DNA of 33,150 bases from Hyphomicrobiales bacterium (GTDB lineage: Bacteria; Pseudomonadota; Alphaproteobacteria; Rhizobiales; Aestuariivirgaceae), in NCBI GenBank assembly GCA_025359215.1, contig JANYHE010000125.1:1-33150 (forward strand). Reading direction: 5' to 3'. Made by a program: the position numbers and the translations under genes. The notes below the pieces were generated by a model. The model was given only the letters and a program-made list of their open reading frames with translations, ran no database searches and was not told where the DNA came from. Every line of letters starts with the position of its first letter. Within the stretch, counting starts at the first letter, position 1. Positions 15,343-24,089 of this stretch are shown here, piece after piece.

Positions 15343-17088
15343 GTGGGGGAAGACACACTCAAAGGGGGTAAGTTGAGTTATATATCACATCAGCTCCGGG
15401 CTGACAGGGGTCAAGATAAAGCCGATCAGGGAAAGACCCTGCCGGTTCTGCCTCGGTCTTTATTGCCTAGTTTGTTTGGCAGGCTGTCAAATCACGATCG
15501 CGAATTGGCTTTACGTGAAAAAATCATTCCCGTTGCCACTCTCCCCAACCTTACACTGTATGGTGCCGTTGGAGCAGATGCACAACGCCGGGCAGAAGAT
15601 CATGGGCTGCAAGTTGTCGCGCTGATTGATGAACAGGATTTTAAAGCGGCATTACACGGCCTGCTTTCGAAGCAAATTCTGAGCAAGGCGACCTCTGAGT
15701 TAAAATATTCAGCTGCACATTTTTCGGCCTCACACCGCTTCACTGCACAGCAAATTATTTGGGGCGCAGTTATTTTGGCTTGGACCTTGGATGCCGCATA
15801 TTTGCTCCCTCTTGACTATTTTTATGCTGGGATAAGTTTCGTTTTCGGATTGTTTTTTCTTTCTGTGATTGCCTTGCGGCTTTTCAGTTTGATCAATTTG
15901 CCAATGCAAAAGTCCAGATCGCCTGCAAAACTTCAAATTTCTGAACTGCCGATCTATTCCGTACTTGTTCCTGTCTTCCGCGAAACTGGTGTTTTAAGCC
16001 AACTGCTCCACGCGCTTTCAAGATTGAATTATCCCAAATCGAAGCTCGATATTAAAATTATCGTGGAAGAAGGCGACCTGGCTATGCACAGGGTTTTAAG
16101 CACATTCAAATTACCGAGCCATTTTGAAGTAGTGGTTGTGCCCGTTGGCAAACCGCAAACAAAACCTCGTGCGCTGAATTATGCCTTGCAGTTTGCACGC
16201 GGAGAATTGCTCACAATCTATGATGCAGAAGACATTCCAGAACCGATGCAACTTCGAAAGGCGGCCGAAAAGTTTGCGGCCTCATCCAAAACTTTAGTTT
16301 GCTTGCAAGCTGAGCTGGCATTTTATAATCCAAACGAAAATTGGCTCACGCGCCAGTTTACAATTGAATATGGCACACTGTTTAAATTGGTTTTGCCTAG
16401 TTTAGCTGCAGAGGGGTTGCCTTTTCTCCTTGGTGGCACTTCTAACCATTTTCGCACGTCTGTGCTGCGCAGCAGTGGGGCATGGGATCCCTTCAATATG
16501 ACGGAGGATGCTGATCTTGCAATTCGTTTGACTCGATTAGGCTATGATTTGGACGTGTTGGACAGTGTTACTTATGAAGAAGCCAACACCCAACTCAGTA
16601 ATTGGCTGCAGCAAAGATCACGGTGGCTAAAAGGCTTCCTGCAGACGTGGCTGGTGCATATGCGCGATCCGATCGCGTTAATTCAGACAGTAGGCGTCGG
16701 CGGCTTTTGGATTGTTCAGGCAACAACTTTTGGGATTTTTATTTCCTCCCTGTTTCACCCCCTGTTTCTCATTCATGCTTTCTACCTGATCGGATCAGGA
16801 CGTTTTCTTAATTCGAACGCTACGGCCTTTCAACTTCTCGCTGGTGGAATTGATTTAGCGGTGCTTGTAGCGGGCTACGCTGTCTCGATTTATGCGGGAT
16901 GGAAAGCCTTGCGCGTCTCGCATATTAAAGGCTGGTGGTTTGCGCTAGGCACTTTGCCCTTTTATTGGCTGCTCTCAAGCATCGCTGGCTGGTTAGCGCT
17001 GTGGCAATTTGCAGTGTCGCCATTTCATTGGAATAAAACACGGCACGGTCTTTCTGCTTTTCAGAAAAACCGCGCCGCAAAGCATTAA
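15343..17088 (+). CDS. Membrane glycosyltransferase family 2 (cellulose synthase-like) with N-terminal MshEN-like region
   Basis: This protein of 571-581 residues is predicted to polymerise or transfer sugars across the inner membrane. Residues about 40-115 (EKIIPVATLPNLTLYGAV ... ALIDEQDFKAAL) resemble the GspE/MshE N-terminal domain, which in some relatives binds c-di-GMP; this is a weak match by eye. Two transmembrane helices follow (about 135-180), then the GT2 domain with DAED at 294-297, TED at 387-389 and the processive-enzyme motif QRSRW at 424-428, then several C-terminal helices. Two starts are possible: GTG at 15343, or TTG at 15373, which has the better ribosome-binding site. No PilZ domain or cellulose partner genes are adjacent, so the product is not known. 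The 3' coding end contains a strong hairpin. Confidence 0.85.
   Translation: MGEDTLKGGKLSYISHQLRADRGQDKADQGKTLPVLPRSLLPSLFGRLSNHDRELALREKIIPVATLPNLTLYGAVGADAQRRAEDHGLQVVALIDEQDFKAALHGLLSKQILSKATSELKYSAAHFSASHRFTAQQIIWGAVILAWTLDAAYLLPLDYFYAGISFVFGLFFLSVIALRLFSLINLPMQKSRSPAKLQISELPIYSVLVPVFRETGVLSQLLHALSRLNYPKSKLDIKIIVEEGDLAMHRVLSTFKLPSHFEVVVVPVGKPQTKPRALNYALQFARGELLTIYDAEDIPEPMQLRKAAEKFAASSKTLVCLQAELAFYNPNENWLTRQFTIEYGTLFKLVLPSLAAEGLPFLLGGTSNHFRTSVLRSSGAWDPFNMTEDADLAIRLTRLGYDLDVLDSVTYEEANTQLSNWLQQRSRWLKGFLQTWLVHMRDPIALIQTVGVGGFWIVQATTFGIFISSLFHPLFLIHAFYLIGSGRFLNSNATAFQLLAGGIDLAVLVAGYAVSIYAGWKALRVSHIKGWWFALGTLPFYWLLSSIAGWLALWQFAVSPFHWNKTRHGLSAFQKNRAAKH
15361..15375 (+). promoter_or_regulatory. 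Purine-rich ribosome-binding site before an alternative TTG start of the GT2 gene
   Basis: AAAGGGGGTAAG directly precedes TTG at 15373, in frame with the GTG at 15343. The GTG itself has only a poor purine stretch upstream. If initiation is at the TTG, the protein would be ten residues shorter and the divergent promoter region up to the solute-binding protein start would be 68 bp. Confidence 0.4.
17041..17077 (-). terminator. Likely intrinsic terminator of the tad operon, inside the GT2 coding end
   Basis: A 16-bp stem with two mismatches (14 paired) and a 5-base loop is formed by CGGCACGGTCTTTCTG and CAGAAAAACCGCGCCG. On the minus strand it is followed by TGTTTTATT, a T-rich tract, so it would end transcripts coming from tadC, whose stop is at 17091. 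On the plus strand there is no T tract. The hairpin lies within codons for about the last 15 residues of the convergent glycosyltransferase. Confidence 0.55.
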
Positions 17089-17090
17089 AC

Positions 17091-18065
17091 TTATTTCGAG
17101 TGCATCACAGTGATGATAGATGGACCTAGAATAACCACGAAAATTACAGGTAGAAAGAACAGAATCATCGGAACGGTCAGTTTTGGTGGCAGGGCTGCTG
17201 CTTTTCTTTCAGCTTCAGACATGCGTTCATTGCGGTTTTCTTGAGCCAGAACCCGCAATGCAGAACCCAAAGGTGTGCCGTATTTTTCAGATTGGATAAG
17301 ACTCGTCACGACGGATTTCACAGTTTCCAATCCGGTGCGCTTGCTCAGATTGTCGAGAGCCTTTTTGCGATCTTGCAGAAATGAAAGTTCAGCCACAGTG
17401 AGCGTCATTTCTTCAGCAAGCGGCACCGACTGACTACCGATTTCCTTTGCAACACGTTGCATAGCAGGCTCAAGCGCCATGCCTGATTCCACGCAGATCA
17501 GCAGCAGATCGAGTGCGTCAGACCACGCTTTTTTAATCGAAGCTTGTCGCTTTTTCGTGATGTTGGAAAGAGCCAAGTTCGGGATATAGAAACCAGCGAC
17601 CAAACCTAAGATGGCTGAGACGATGCGCATATTCGGTGCAACTTTCTCGGCATAGACTGTCGATGTATACACAAATATTAGAATTGCCAAAATGATCGGG
17701 ATGATCATGCGCAAAGCGAGGAATGTCATCAGATTATTTTCTGATCTGAAGCCAGCGCGGCGCAGTCTTTCGCGAGAGGATTCTGCTTCGAAGATTTTAC
17801 GTAAATTGAGAGATTCAACCAAGCGGGCATAGATTCCGCGCTTAGCTTTGTCACGCAGCTTCACTGGGCCCGATGACGCTGCAAATTGTGCTCTTTGTTG
17901 CTGTTTGAGTTTGTCACGTTCATCAGTCACAAGCTTCATGCGGCTTTTGAGTTTGTCGCCATCAAAAAGCGGAGCGGCGAGAGCAATCACTGTTCCAAAT
18001 GCCGCAAGACTGGCAAGGATCGTGATGATCATTTCTATTTTGAGAATGCTGGTTATGAAGTTCAT
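17091..18065 (-). CDS. tadC: Tad pilus inner-membrane platform protein TadC
   Basis: This 324-residue type II secretion system F-domain protein forms, with TadB, the inner-membrane platform on which the Flp pilus is assembled. It has an N-terminal hydrophobic helix, a basic cytoplasmic stretch, two central helices (about 115-165), the GspF/T2SSF domain with ESGMALEPAMQRVAKEIG, and a C-terminal membrane helix ending IITVMHSK. It is the last gene of the minus-strand cpaB-tadC run, 21 bp after tadB. A tadD lipoprotein/TPR gene often follows at this place but is absent; the next gene is the convergent glycosyltransferase 2 bp away. Confidence 0.93.
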   Translation of the reverse strand: MNFITSILKIEMIITILASLAAFGTVIALAAPLFDGDKLKSRMKLVTDERDKLKQQQRAQFAASSGPVKLRDKAKRGIYARLVESLNLRKIFEAESSRERLRRAGFRSENNLMTFLALRMIIPIILAILIFVYTSTVYAEKVAPNMRIVSAILGLVAGFYIPNLALSNITKKRQASIKKAWSDALDLLLICVESGMALEPAMQRVAKEIGSQSVPLAEEMTLTVAELSFLQDRKKALDNLSKRTGLETVKSVVTSLIQSEKYGTPLGSALRVLAQENRNERMSEAERKAAALPPKLTVPMILFFLPVIFVVILGPSIITVMHSK

Positions 18066-18086
18066 GGTTTGGACCTGTGATGCCGA

Positions 18087-19097
18087 TTACATCTGGAAAT
18101 TGATCATCTGGCGCATGACCAGAACACCAATTGTCATCCAAATTCCTGAACCGATTAAGAGCATGTTGCCCGTGCTGGTGTGGAAGAGGGCATTCAAATA
18201 GGTTGGATTTATCACAGTCAAAGCGCCGACCAACAAGAAAGGCAATGCACCAATGATGGCCGCCGAAGACTTTGCTTCCTGACTCACGGCGCGAACTTTA
18301 GCTTTCATCTTTTTCCGGTCGCGCAAAACACGTGACAAATTGCTGAGCGCTTCAGACAAGTTACCGCCTGTCTTGGACTGAATTGTCATCACGATTGAAA
18401 GAAAGTTTACTTCTGGCAATGGCATACGTTCAGTCATGCGTTCCATGCCCTGATCAACGGAAATGCCCAGGCGCTGGCCTTCAACAATTTCGGTGAATTC
18501 TGGACCAACTGGATCTCCAGTTTCTGTAGCAATAATTTTCATGGCTTCATTCAATGGCAGGCCCGATCTTAGACCGCGTACCATAACATCAATGGCATCA
18601 GCGAAATCATTTAGAAACTTGTTCTGGCGACGGATGCGCATGGTGCGGAGAACGTATTTTGGAAAACCCAGCAAACCCACAAAACCTGCTGCGGCAACAC
18701 CAATTAATGGCACGCCCAACATTAACGAACCAATTGAAAAACCAATTCCGCTTACAAAAGATGCGACCCAAAAAGCCCGGGGTGAAGCGTCAAGGCCGGC
18801 TTGTTGCATTTTTGTTGAAAGGGTAATCTTCTTCTTTTTCGATCTTTCTTTGTCAGCAACCTGATTTAAAGATTCTTGAATTTGCCGACGCCGCACGTCT
18901 TTGCTGTCTTCAGCAAAACGGGCACGAAACGAATTGCCGGTTGCCTCTGATTTTTTGCCGCTGCTGATGGCTTTGAGACGCCCCTTGGAAGAGTCTGCAG
19001 AAAATAGCGGGAAGAGAACGGCAATGGCCAGACCACCAACCGCAAGTGCTGCCATCACAATGAACGCGAGGCTTGTAAGGTCCTGTCCGAAAAACAT
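18087..19097 (-). CDS. tadB: Tad pilus inner-membrane platform protein TadB
   Basis: This 336-residue protein is the partner of TadC and a paralogue of it. It has an N-terminal transmembrane helix (residues about 8-32), a long basic and polar segment with KERSKKKK near 85, central helices, and the T2SSF domain with VMVRGLRSGLPLNEAMKIIATETGDPVG, ending in a C-terminal helix. AAGGGA precedes the ATG at the right distance. It follows cpaF after 19 bp and precedes tadC, the standard order. Confidence 0.94.
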   Translation of the reverse strand: MFFGQDLTSLAFIVMAALAVGGLAIAVLFPLFSADSSKGRLKAISSGKKSEATGNSFRARFAEDSKDVRRRQIQESLNQVADKERSKKKKITLSTKMQQAGLDASPRAFWVASFVSGIGFSIGSLMLGVPLIGVAAAGFVGLLGFPKYVLRTMRIRRQNKFLNDFADAIDVMVRGLRSGLPLNEAMKIIATETGDPVGPEFTEIVEGQRLGISVDQGMERMTERMPLPEVNFLSIVMTIQSKTGGNLSEALSNLSRVLRDRKKMKAKVRAVSQEAKSSAAIIGALPFLLVGALTVINPTYLNALFHTSTGNMLLIGSGIWMTIGVLVMRQMINFQM

Positions 19098-19116
19098 GAT
19101 TTCTTCCCTTTAATCT

Positions 19117-20613
19117 TTAGTCTTTTGCATCTCGCATTTCGGCCTTTTCAAGCGCTTCTGCGAGACGATGTTCTTCATTGTAATAGCGTGCACGATCCCA
19201 GAAATGGGGCCGGGCAATACCAGTCGAGCGATGTTGACCAATAATTTTTCCAGCGGCGTCCTCACCAACGATGTCATAAATGAACAGATCTTGGGTGATG
19301 ATCACATCACCTTCCATGCCCACAACTTCGGTGATGTGTGTGATTTTGCGTGAACCATCGCGCAGACGCGATGCCTGCACAATCACGTCAATCGAACCCA
19401 CAATCATTTCCTTGATGGTTTTGGATGGCAATGAGAACCCACCCATCGTGATCATCGATTCAAGACGCGATATGGCTTCACGCGGAGAGTTGGCGTGGAG
19501 TGTGCCCATTGATCCATCGTGGCCTGTGTTCATGGCCTGAAGCAAATCGAACGCTTCGGGTCCACGGACTTCGCCGACGATGATGCGTTCAGGACGCATA
19601 CGCAAGCAGTTCTTCACCAGCTCACGCATGGTGATGGCCCCTTCGCCTTCCAAATTCGGTGGGCGGGTTTCGAGGCGAACGACGTGCGGTTGTTGCAATT
19701 GAAGTTCAGCGGCGTCTTCGCAAGTGATAACGCGTTCTTCGAGATCAACATAACCCGTGAGACAGTTCAGCAGCGTAGTTTTTCCTGAACCCGTACCACC
19801 AGAAATCAAAACATTGCAACGCACACGCCCGATGATTTCGAGAATCGTTGCACCTTCTGGCGTGATCGATTTGAACTTCACCAAATCAGGAAGACGCAAG
19901 CGATCTTTCTTAAATTTACGAATGGTCAGTGCGGCACCATCGATGGCCAGCGGAGGCACAATCACGTTAACACGTGAACCATCAGGTAAACGCGCATCGC
20001 ATATCGGGCTTGCTTCATCCACACGGCGGCCCACTTGGCTCACGATGCGTTGGCAGATGTTCAAGAGTTGCGAATTGTCGCGAAAGCGTACGCCCGTCTT
20101 TTGCATCTTTCCATCAACTTCGATGAAAACAGCATTGGCACCATTGACCATGATGTCGGCGATATCATCGCGGGCCAACAAAGGCTCAAGCGGACCATAG
20201 CCCAATACGTCGTTACAAATATCTTCGAGCAATTCTTCCTGCTCGGCAATCGACATCACCACATCTTTAAGGGCAATGATTTCGTTCACAATGTCACGAA
20301 TTTCATCGCGCGCAGCATCGCGGTCCAATTGACCAAGCTGCGTGAGATCAATGGCATCAATCAATGCATTGAAAATTGTGCTTTTGATATCGTAATAGGA
20401 TTCCGATTTATGCTTGGCTTCAACTTCGACCGGTTTTGCCGGCGCTGGAGGAGCCACCTTTGGTGCAGCCACACCAGTGCCAAAACCTGCCGATCCACCG
20501 ATTTTTAAATCAGGAACACTCGCACCTGCTGCAGCCGCTGGATGGGCAGCCGCTGGCGATGGCGGCACATTAACTGTTGGGGTGTTACCGGAGTCGGTTC
20601 TTTTGCCGAACAT
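19117..20613 (-). CDS. cpaF: Tad pilus assembly ATPase CpaF (TadA-type)
   Basis: This 498-residue hexameric secretion ATPase powers extension, and in Caulobacter also retraction, of the Tad pilus. Residues 1-70 are a proline/alanine-rich flexible region. The core contains Walker A GGTGSGKT at 272-279, the acidic box CEDAAELQL at 298-306, Walker [10 protein letters not shown] at 343-351 and the His box [11 protein letters not shown] at 365-375. All catalytic motifs are intact. AAGGGA lies before the ATG. It sits between cpaE (12 bp upstream) and tadB. Another name for the family, TadA, should not be confused with the tRNA deaminase in this window. Confidence 0.96.
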   Translation of the reverse strand: MFGKRTDSGNTPTVNVPPSPAAAHPAAAAGASVPDLKIGGSAGFGTGVAAPKVAPPAPAKPVEVEAKHKSESYYDIKSTIFNALIDAIDLTQLGQLDRDAARDEIRDIVNEIIALKDVVMSIAEQEELLEDICNDVLGYGPLEPLLARDDIADIMVNGANAVFIEVDGKMQKTGVRFRDNSQLLNICQRIVSQVGRRVDEASPICDARLPDGSRVNVIVPPLAIDGAALTIRKFKKDRLRLPDLVKFKSITPEGATILEIIGRVRCNVLISGGTGSGKTTLLNCLTGYVDLEERVITCEDAAELQLQQPHVVRLETRPPNLEGEGAITMRELVKNCLRMRPERIIVGEVRGPEAFDLLQAMNTGHDGSMGTLHANSPREAISRLESMITMGGFSLPSKTIKEMIVGSIDVIVQASRLRDGSRKITHITEVVGMEGDVIITQDLFIYDIVGEDAAGKIIGQHRSTGIARPHFWDRARYYNEEHRLAEALEKAEMRDAKD

Positions 20614-20625
20614 TATTGTGGTCCC

Positions 20626-21891
20626 TTATTTCTTTTTCATCATGGGAAGTCTTTGCAACATCCCAGGCAGAGCAAATCGTGATGTCTTTACAGGCTTTTG
20701 TGTGCCCGCAATGGTTTCAGCCAAATCGAACATGATTTCAGCAGATTTGGATTTTGGAGCAACTTCAAAAACCATTTGACCATTGCCTTGAGCAAGACCA
20801 AAGCTTTGTGGATCATGCGGAATAATTGCTGAGGGTGAGAGGCCAAGGGCCTTGCCAAATTCAGCTGCTGGAATCTCTGGTCGCTTAGGCACGCCCACTT
20901 GGTTCAAAATCAGGCGCGGTTGACGATCATGCGGCCTTCCGGCTTTCAACATGTCCACCAGATTCTTGGCATTGCGCAAGCTTGGTAATTCTGGCGTTGC
21001 GGTGATGATAATGTCATCGGCGTTCAGCAATGTGTGTTTCACCCATGGTGCCCAAAGATTTGGCACATCCACCACAATCATTGGCGCACTGTGGCGCACA
21101 ACGTTGAGAACAGTTTCAACGGATTGGGCTTCAATATTGAATTCTTTGTCAATGCCACCAGGACCATTGAGCAGGCTCAGCTTATTGCCAAGCTTAGTCA
21201 TCAAACGCTCAATCAGCGTTCCATCAACGCGGTCTGGCTGGGTCAAGGCTTCAAAAATGCCGCCACCGCCATCTTGATTGAAGTTCAGTGAGGCAGTGCC
21301 AAAAGACAAATCAAGATCGGTGATCACAGTTTCAATATTGAGACGCTGTGAAATGGCCCAACCAATATTGTGAGCAATGGTGGAAGATCCCACGCCACCT
21401 TTGGAGCCGACGAACGCTACGATACGACCGAGGGGTGCCGATTTCGGATCGCTGAAGAGACCAGCAATGGTTTCGATCAATTGTGGAGCTGAAATGGGCG
21501 CTACAAGATATTCGCTAACGCCATTCTTCATCAGTTCGCGGTAGAGAATAACATCATTGATATGACCAATGACGACAACCTTGGTGTTGGGCTGGCACAC
21601 TTCAGCGAGTTGACCCAGTTCGGACATGATTTTGTTACGGTCGCCATGGGACTCGACCACAATCACGTTTGGCGTGGCCTCCGATTCATAAACCTGCGCT
21701 GCCGCAGCAACACCACCCAACTGGATAGTGACAGAAGCACGCGCCATGCGCCGATCAATGCTGGCAGCTTGGGCTGTTTCACCTGTTTGCTGATTGTCGC
21801 AGAATATCCCGATATTGATGCGAGGAACCAATGCTACAGGATAATGTTCTGTAGGTGCGGAAAGTTTGGGCTCTGTAGCTGCGATATTCAT
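20626..21891 (-). CDS. cpaE: Pilus assembly protein CpaE (TadZ; MinD/ParA-like)
   Basis: This 421-residue protein is predicted to direct the Tad machine to its cellular site, usually a pole. Residues about 25-150 form a receiver-like domain lacking clear phosphoacceptor chemistry, with MKNGVSEYLVAPISAPQLIETI as its end. The ParA/MinD ATPase follows, with the deviant Walker A KGGVGSST at 164-171; the first lysine, the signature residue, is present, while the usual second lysine is serine, as is common in CpaE/TadZ. Later motifs are TDLDLSFGT and VVDVPN. AGGA lies 8 bp before the ATG. The gap to cpaD is 50 bp. Confidence 0.94.
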   Translation of the reverse strand: MNIAATEPKLSAPTEHYPVALVPRINIGIFCDNQQTGETAQAASIDRRMARASVTIQLGGVAAAAQVYESEATPNVIVVESHGDRNKIMSELGQLAEVCQPNTKVVVIGHINDVILYRELMKNGVSEYLVAPISAPQLIETIAGLFSDPKSAPLGRIVAFVGSKGGVGSSTIAHNIGWAISQRLNIETVITDLDLSFGTASLNFNQDGGGGIFEALTQPDRVDGTLIERLMTKLGNKLSLLNGPGGIDKEFNIEAQSVETVLNVVRHSAPMIVVDVPNLWAPWVKHTLLNADDIIITATPELPSLRNAKNLVDMLKAGRPHDRQPRLILNQVGVPKRPEIPAAEFGKALGLSPSAIIPHDPQSFGLAQGNGQMVFEVAPKSKSAEIMFDLAETIAGTQKPVKTSRFALPGMLQRLPMMKKK

Positions 21892-21941
21892 TCGATATGT
21901 CCTGTCATGACCAAGTGGTCTTCAGATTTTAGGCAACGTGT

Positions 21942-22628
21942 TTAGTTAAAAATCGACCACCAAGGTGCGCTATCTCTGGAGGTATCTCTTTCGAGACCTC
22001 TGATGGCATTCACCCGTGTGTTGGCGCGGATGGGGTCGACGGCTGATGGCACAACCAATGTTTCTGGATCTGCAACCATGGCGGCAATGTTGGATTGAAC
22101 AGCGCAACCATGCGATGACATATGGGCGTTGTCTTCGGTCTCAGTTGCATCTTGCGTAACTTGGCCACAGGGCTTGGTTTTTGCATAGGTCGATATGTAG
22201 GAAACATGCACAGGTGCTGAAGCTGGGCCCGAATAAGTGCCTATGCGGATCATGTTTCGCGATACACCCTGTTGCGAGACCAGTGACGCAACTTCGCTTG
22301 CAACACGTGCCGAGGCACCGCCACCGCTGGGCCTGCTAATGGTGATGGGTGTAACGCCAGCCTGCTCGGCCTGATGAGCAAATCCTGAAACTGCATTGAC
22401 TTGAGCCGGAGACAACGTGCCTTGATGTGAATCCACATCCAAAGTGACTGGGCCTTTGGCAACGGTGATTGGATAAGCTTCCGAACCACTATAGGCTATG
22501 GGTTCAGCTGCTTGATCAGCAAAATTCCCGTCATTCAAGCAGCCCCCCAAAACTGAGGTTGAGAGCAGCAGCGTCGCAATGCCCATCCGGCGAATAATAT
22601 TAGTATTTAACTGTGACATGATACTCAT
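21942..22628 (-). CDS. cpaD: Pilus assembly lipoprotein CpaD
   Basis: This 228-residue outer-membrane-associated lipoprotein is thought to support the CpaC secretin. The signal peptide ends in the lipobox VLGGC, with the lipidated cysteine at residue 30. The CpaD pattern follows: PITISRPSGG in the middle, then HGCAVQSNIAAMVADPETLVVP and DPIRANTRV near the C-terminus. The ATG at 22628 lies just after the cpaC stop; another in-frame ATG at 22619 is possible. It lies between cpaC and cpaE in the operon. Confidence 0.92.
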   Translation of the reverse strand: MSIMSQLNTNIIRRMGIATLLLSTSVLGGCLNDGNFADQAAEPIAYSGSEAYPITVAKGPVTLDVDSHQGTLSPAQVNAVSGFAHQAEQAGVTPITISRPSGGGASARVASEVASLVSQQGVSRNMIRIGTYSGPASAPVHVSYISTYAKTKPCGQVTQDATETEDNAHMSSHGCAVQSNIAAMVADPETLVVPSAVDPIRANTRVNAIRGLERDTSRDSAPWWSIFN

Positions 22629-22633
22629 CCGCT

Positions 22634-24079
22634 TTACTCAACTATAAACCCGACATTGCCTTTGTAAGACCCTGAAGGGGCCTTGCCAGCACTGCCGTAG
22701 AGTTTGTTCATTCTGCCCATGAAAATCGCCTGTTTATCTGACACTGGAGCTATGTTTTCATCAGGTGACGAAAGCTGCTGTTGCGACACACTGCGCACGA
22801 TGTGCGGCGTTACGATCACCACCAATTCAGTTTCATTCTGGATAAAATCACGGCTTCTAAACAAGGCACCCAAAACTGGGAGCTGCTTCAAACCCGGTGT
22901 GCCATTGATATTTTGGCGGGTCGTTTCACGAATAAGACCAGCCATCATCATCGAACCACCGTTTGGCATTTCGAGCACGGAATCAATTGAGCGCTTGTTC
23001 AATCCGGGCACATTGGTGCTGCCTGAGAGGACTGTGTTCAACTCACTCGCGTCGGTATGAATTTTGAGATTGATGCGACCATCGCTCAGAACAATCGGCG
23101 TGAAGCTAAGACCCACACCAAATGATTTAAAGGCAATTTGGCAGGTTTGATTTGCGCCACTACCGTTACAAATTTGGTAAGGAAACTCTCCACCAGCCAG
23201 AAAGCTGGCGGGCTGACCAGACACTGCTGTTAGATTAGGTTCTGCCAAAGTGTGAAGCAGCCCATCACCTTCCATCGCAGTTATCAAGCTGTCAAAATTA
23301 CTGCCGCCGCTTGCGCCGGATGCTTTATAGCCACCCGTTGGGCTGAGCAATCCATTGGCAAAAGGATTAATACTGGCAAGGCTAAATGCAAACTTGCCCG
23401 TATCAATAAGTGCTCTGAAATTGATGCCAAACTGCTTTAGAACATCGCGCTGGATTTCAACGATTTTTACTTGCAACATCACTTGGTCTTCACCAGCGAT
23501 TTTGATGGTATTTACAATTTTCCCACCGCCAGCAAACCAAGAGGCTGAGTCAATAAACTGCATCGCCAAATCTTCAGCGGTTTTTGCCTCAGCAGCGTTC
23601 AGCGCCATGCCGCCAAGAACAACGTTCTTGCCCATCGTATCAATGGTAATCTGCGAACCCGGCATTGTGCGCTGCATGAGCTTCTTGAGAGGCATCGTGT
23701 CCAATGCCACTTCCAGATCTAGCGACATGATTTGCGTGCCGTTGGCATCAAAGAAGAAAATATTGGTTTGGCCGGGTTTCCGAGCAAACAAATAGGCAGT
23801 GTTCTTGGTCTTGATGACAGCATCAACCACATCAGGGTTGCCAACAACCACGTCCTTGGCATCGCCTGGGAGATGAATAACGATCGATTTATCAAGACCG
23901 ATGCGCACAAAGCGACTGGCGGAGCCTTCACTGGTTGCCGCGGGGGCCATATCTGTGGCCAGTGCGGGCACGGATACGGTGGGCGCGAAGACCAAAAGCG
24001 AGGCTAGTAAGGCTGCAGCACAGGATGAGATTTTCATAAGGCCAGCAACTTTAAGACTGATTGGGAATGTGTTTTTCAT
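22634..24079 (-). CDS. cpaC: Tad pilus outer-membrane secretin CpaC (RcpA)
   Basis: This 481-residue protein forms the outer-membrane channel for the Flp pilus. An N-terminal signal peptide ends near ALA at residues 40-42. Then come the pilus-formation N-domain (about 53-125, with VVVGNPDVVDAV and FARKPGQTNIFFFD), a BON/N-type domain, and the secretin domain with PNLTAVSGQPASFLAGGEFPY and VPGLNKRS ... MPNGGSMMMAGL. Near the end is TELVVIVTPHIV, typical of the secretin terminus. The first domain is homologous to the separate small protein encoded at 25754-26233. The start at 24079 could instead be the in-frame ATG at 24037. Confidence 0.95.
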   Translation of the reverse strand: MKNTFPISLKVAGLMKISSCAAALLASLLVFAPTVSVPALATDMAPAATSEGSASRFVRIGLDKSIVIHLPGDAKDVVVGNPDVVDAVIKTKNTAYLFARKPGQTNIFFFDANGTQIMSLDLEVALDTMPLKKLMQRTMPGSQITIDTMGKNVVLGGMALNAAEAKTAEDLAMQFIDSASWFAGGGKIVNTIKIAGEDQVMLQVKIVEIQRDVLKQFGINFRALIDTGKFAFSLASINPFANGLLSPTGGYKASGASGGSNFDSLITAMEGDGLLHTLAEPNLTAVSGQPASFLAGGEFPYQICNGSGANQTCQIAFKSFGVGLSFTPIVLSDGRINLKIHTDASELNTVLSGSTNVPGLNKRSIDSVLEMPNGGSMMMAGLIRETTRQNINGTPGLKQLPVLGALFRSRDFIQNETELVVIVTPHIVRSVSQQQLSSPDENIAPVSDKQAIFMGRMNKLYGSAGKAPSGSYKGNVGFIVE

Positions 24080-24089
24080 CTGGCTTTAC

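Noticed and set aside
21378-21401. Loss of the second lysine in the CpaE Walker A motif as a defect
   Set aside because: The signature first lysine is intact, and substitution at the second position is usual in CpaE/TadZ proteins.
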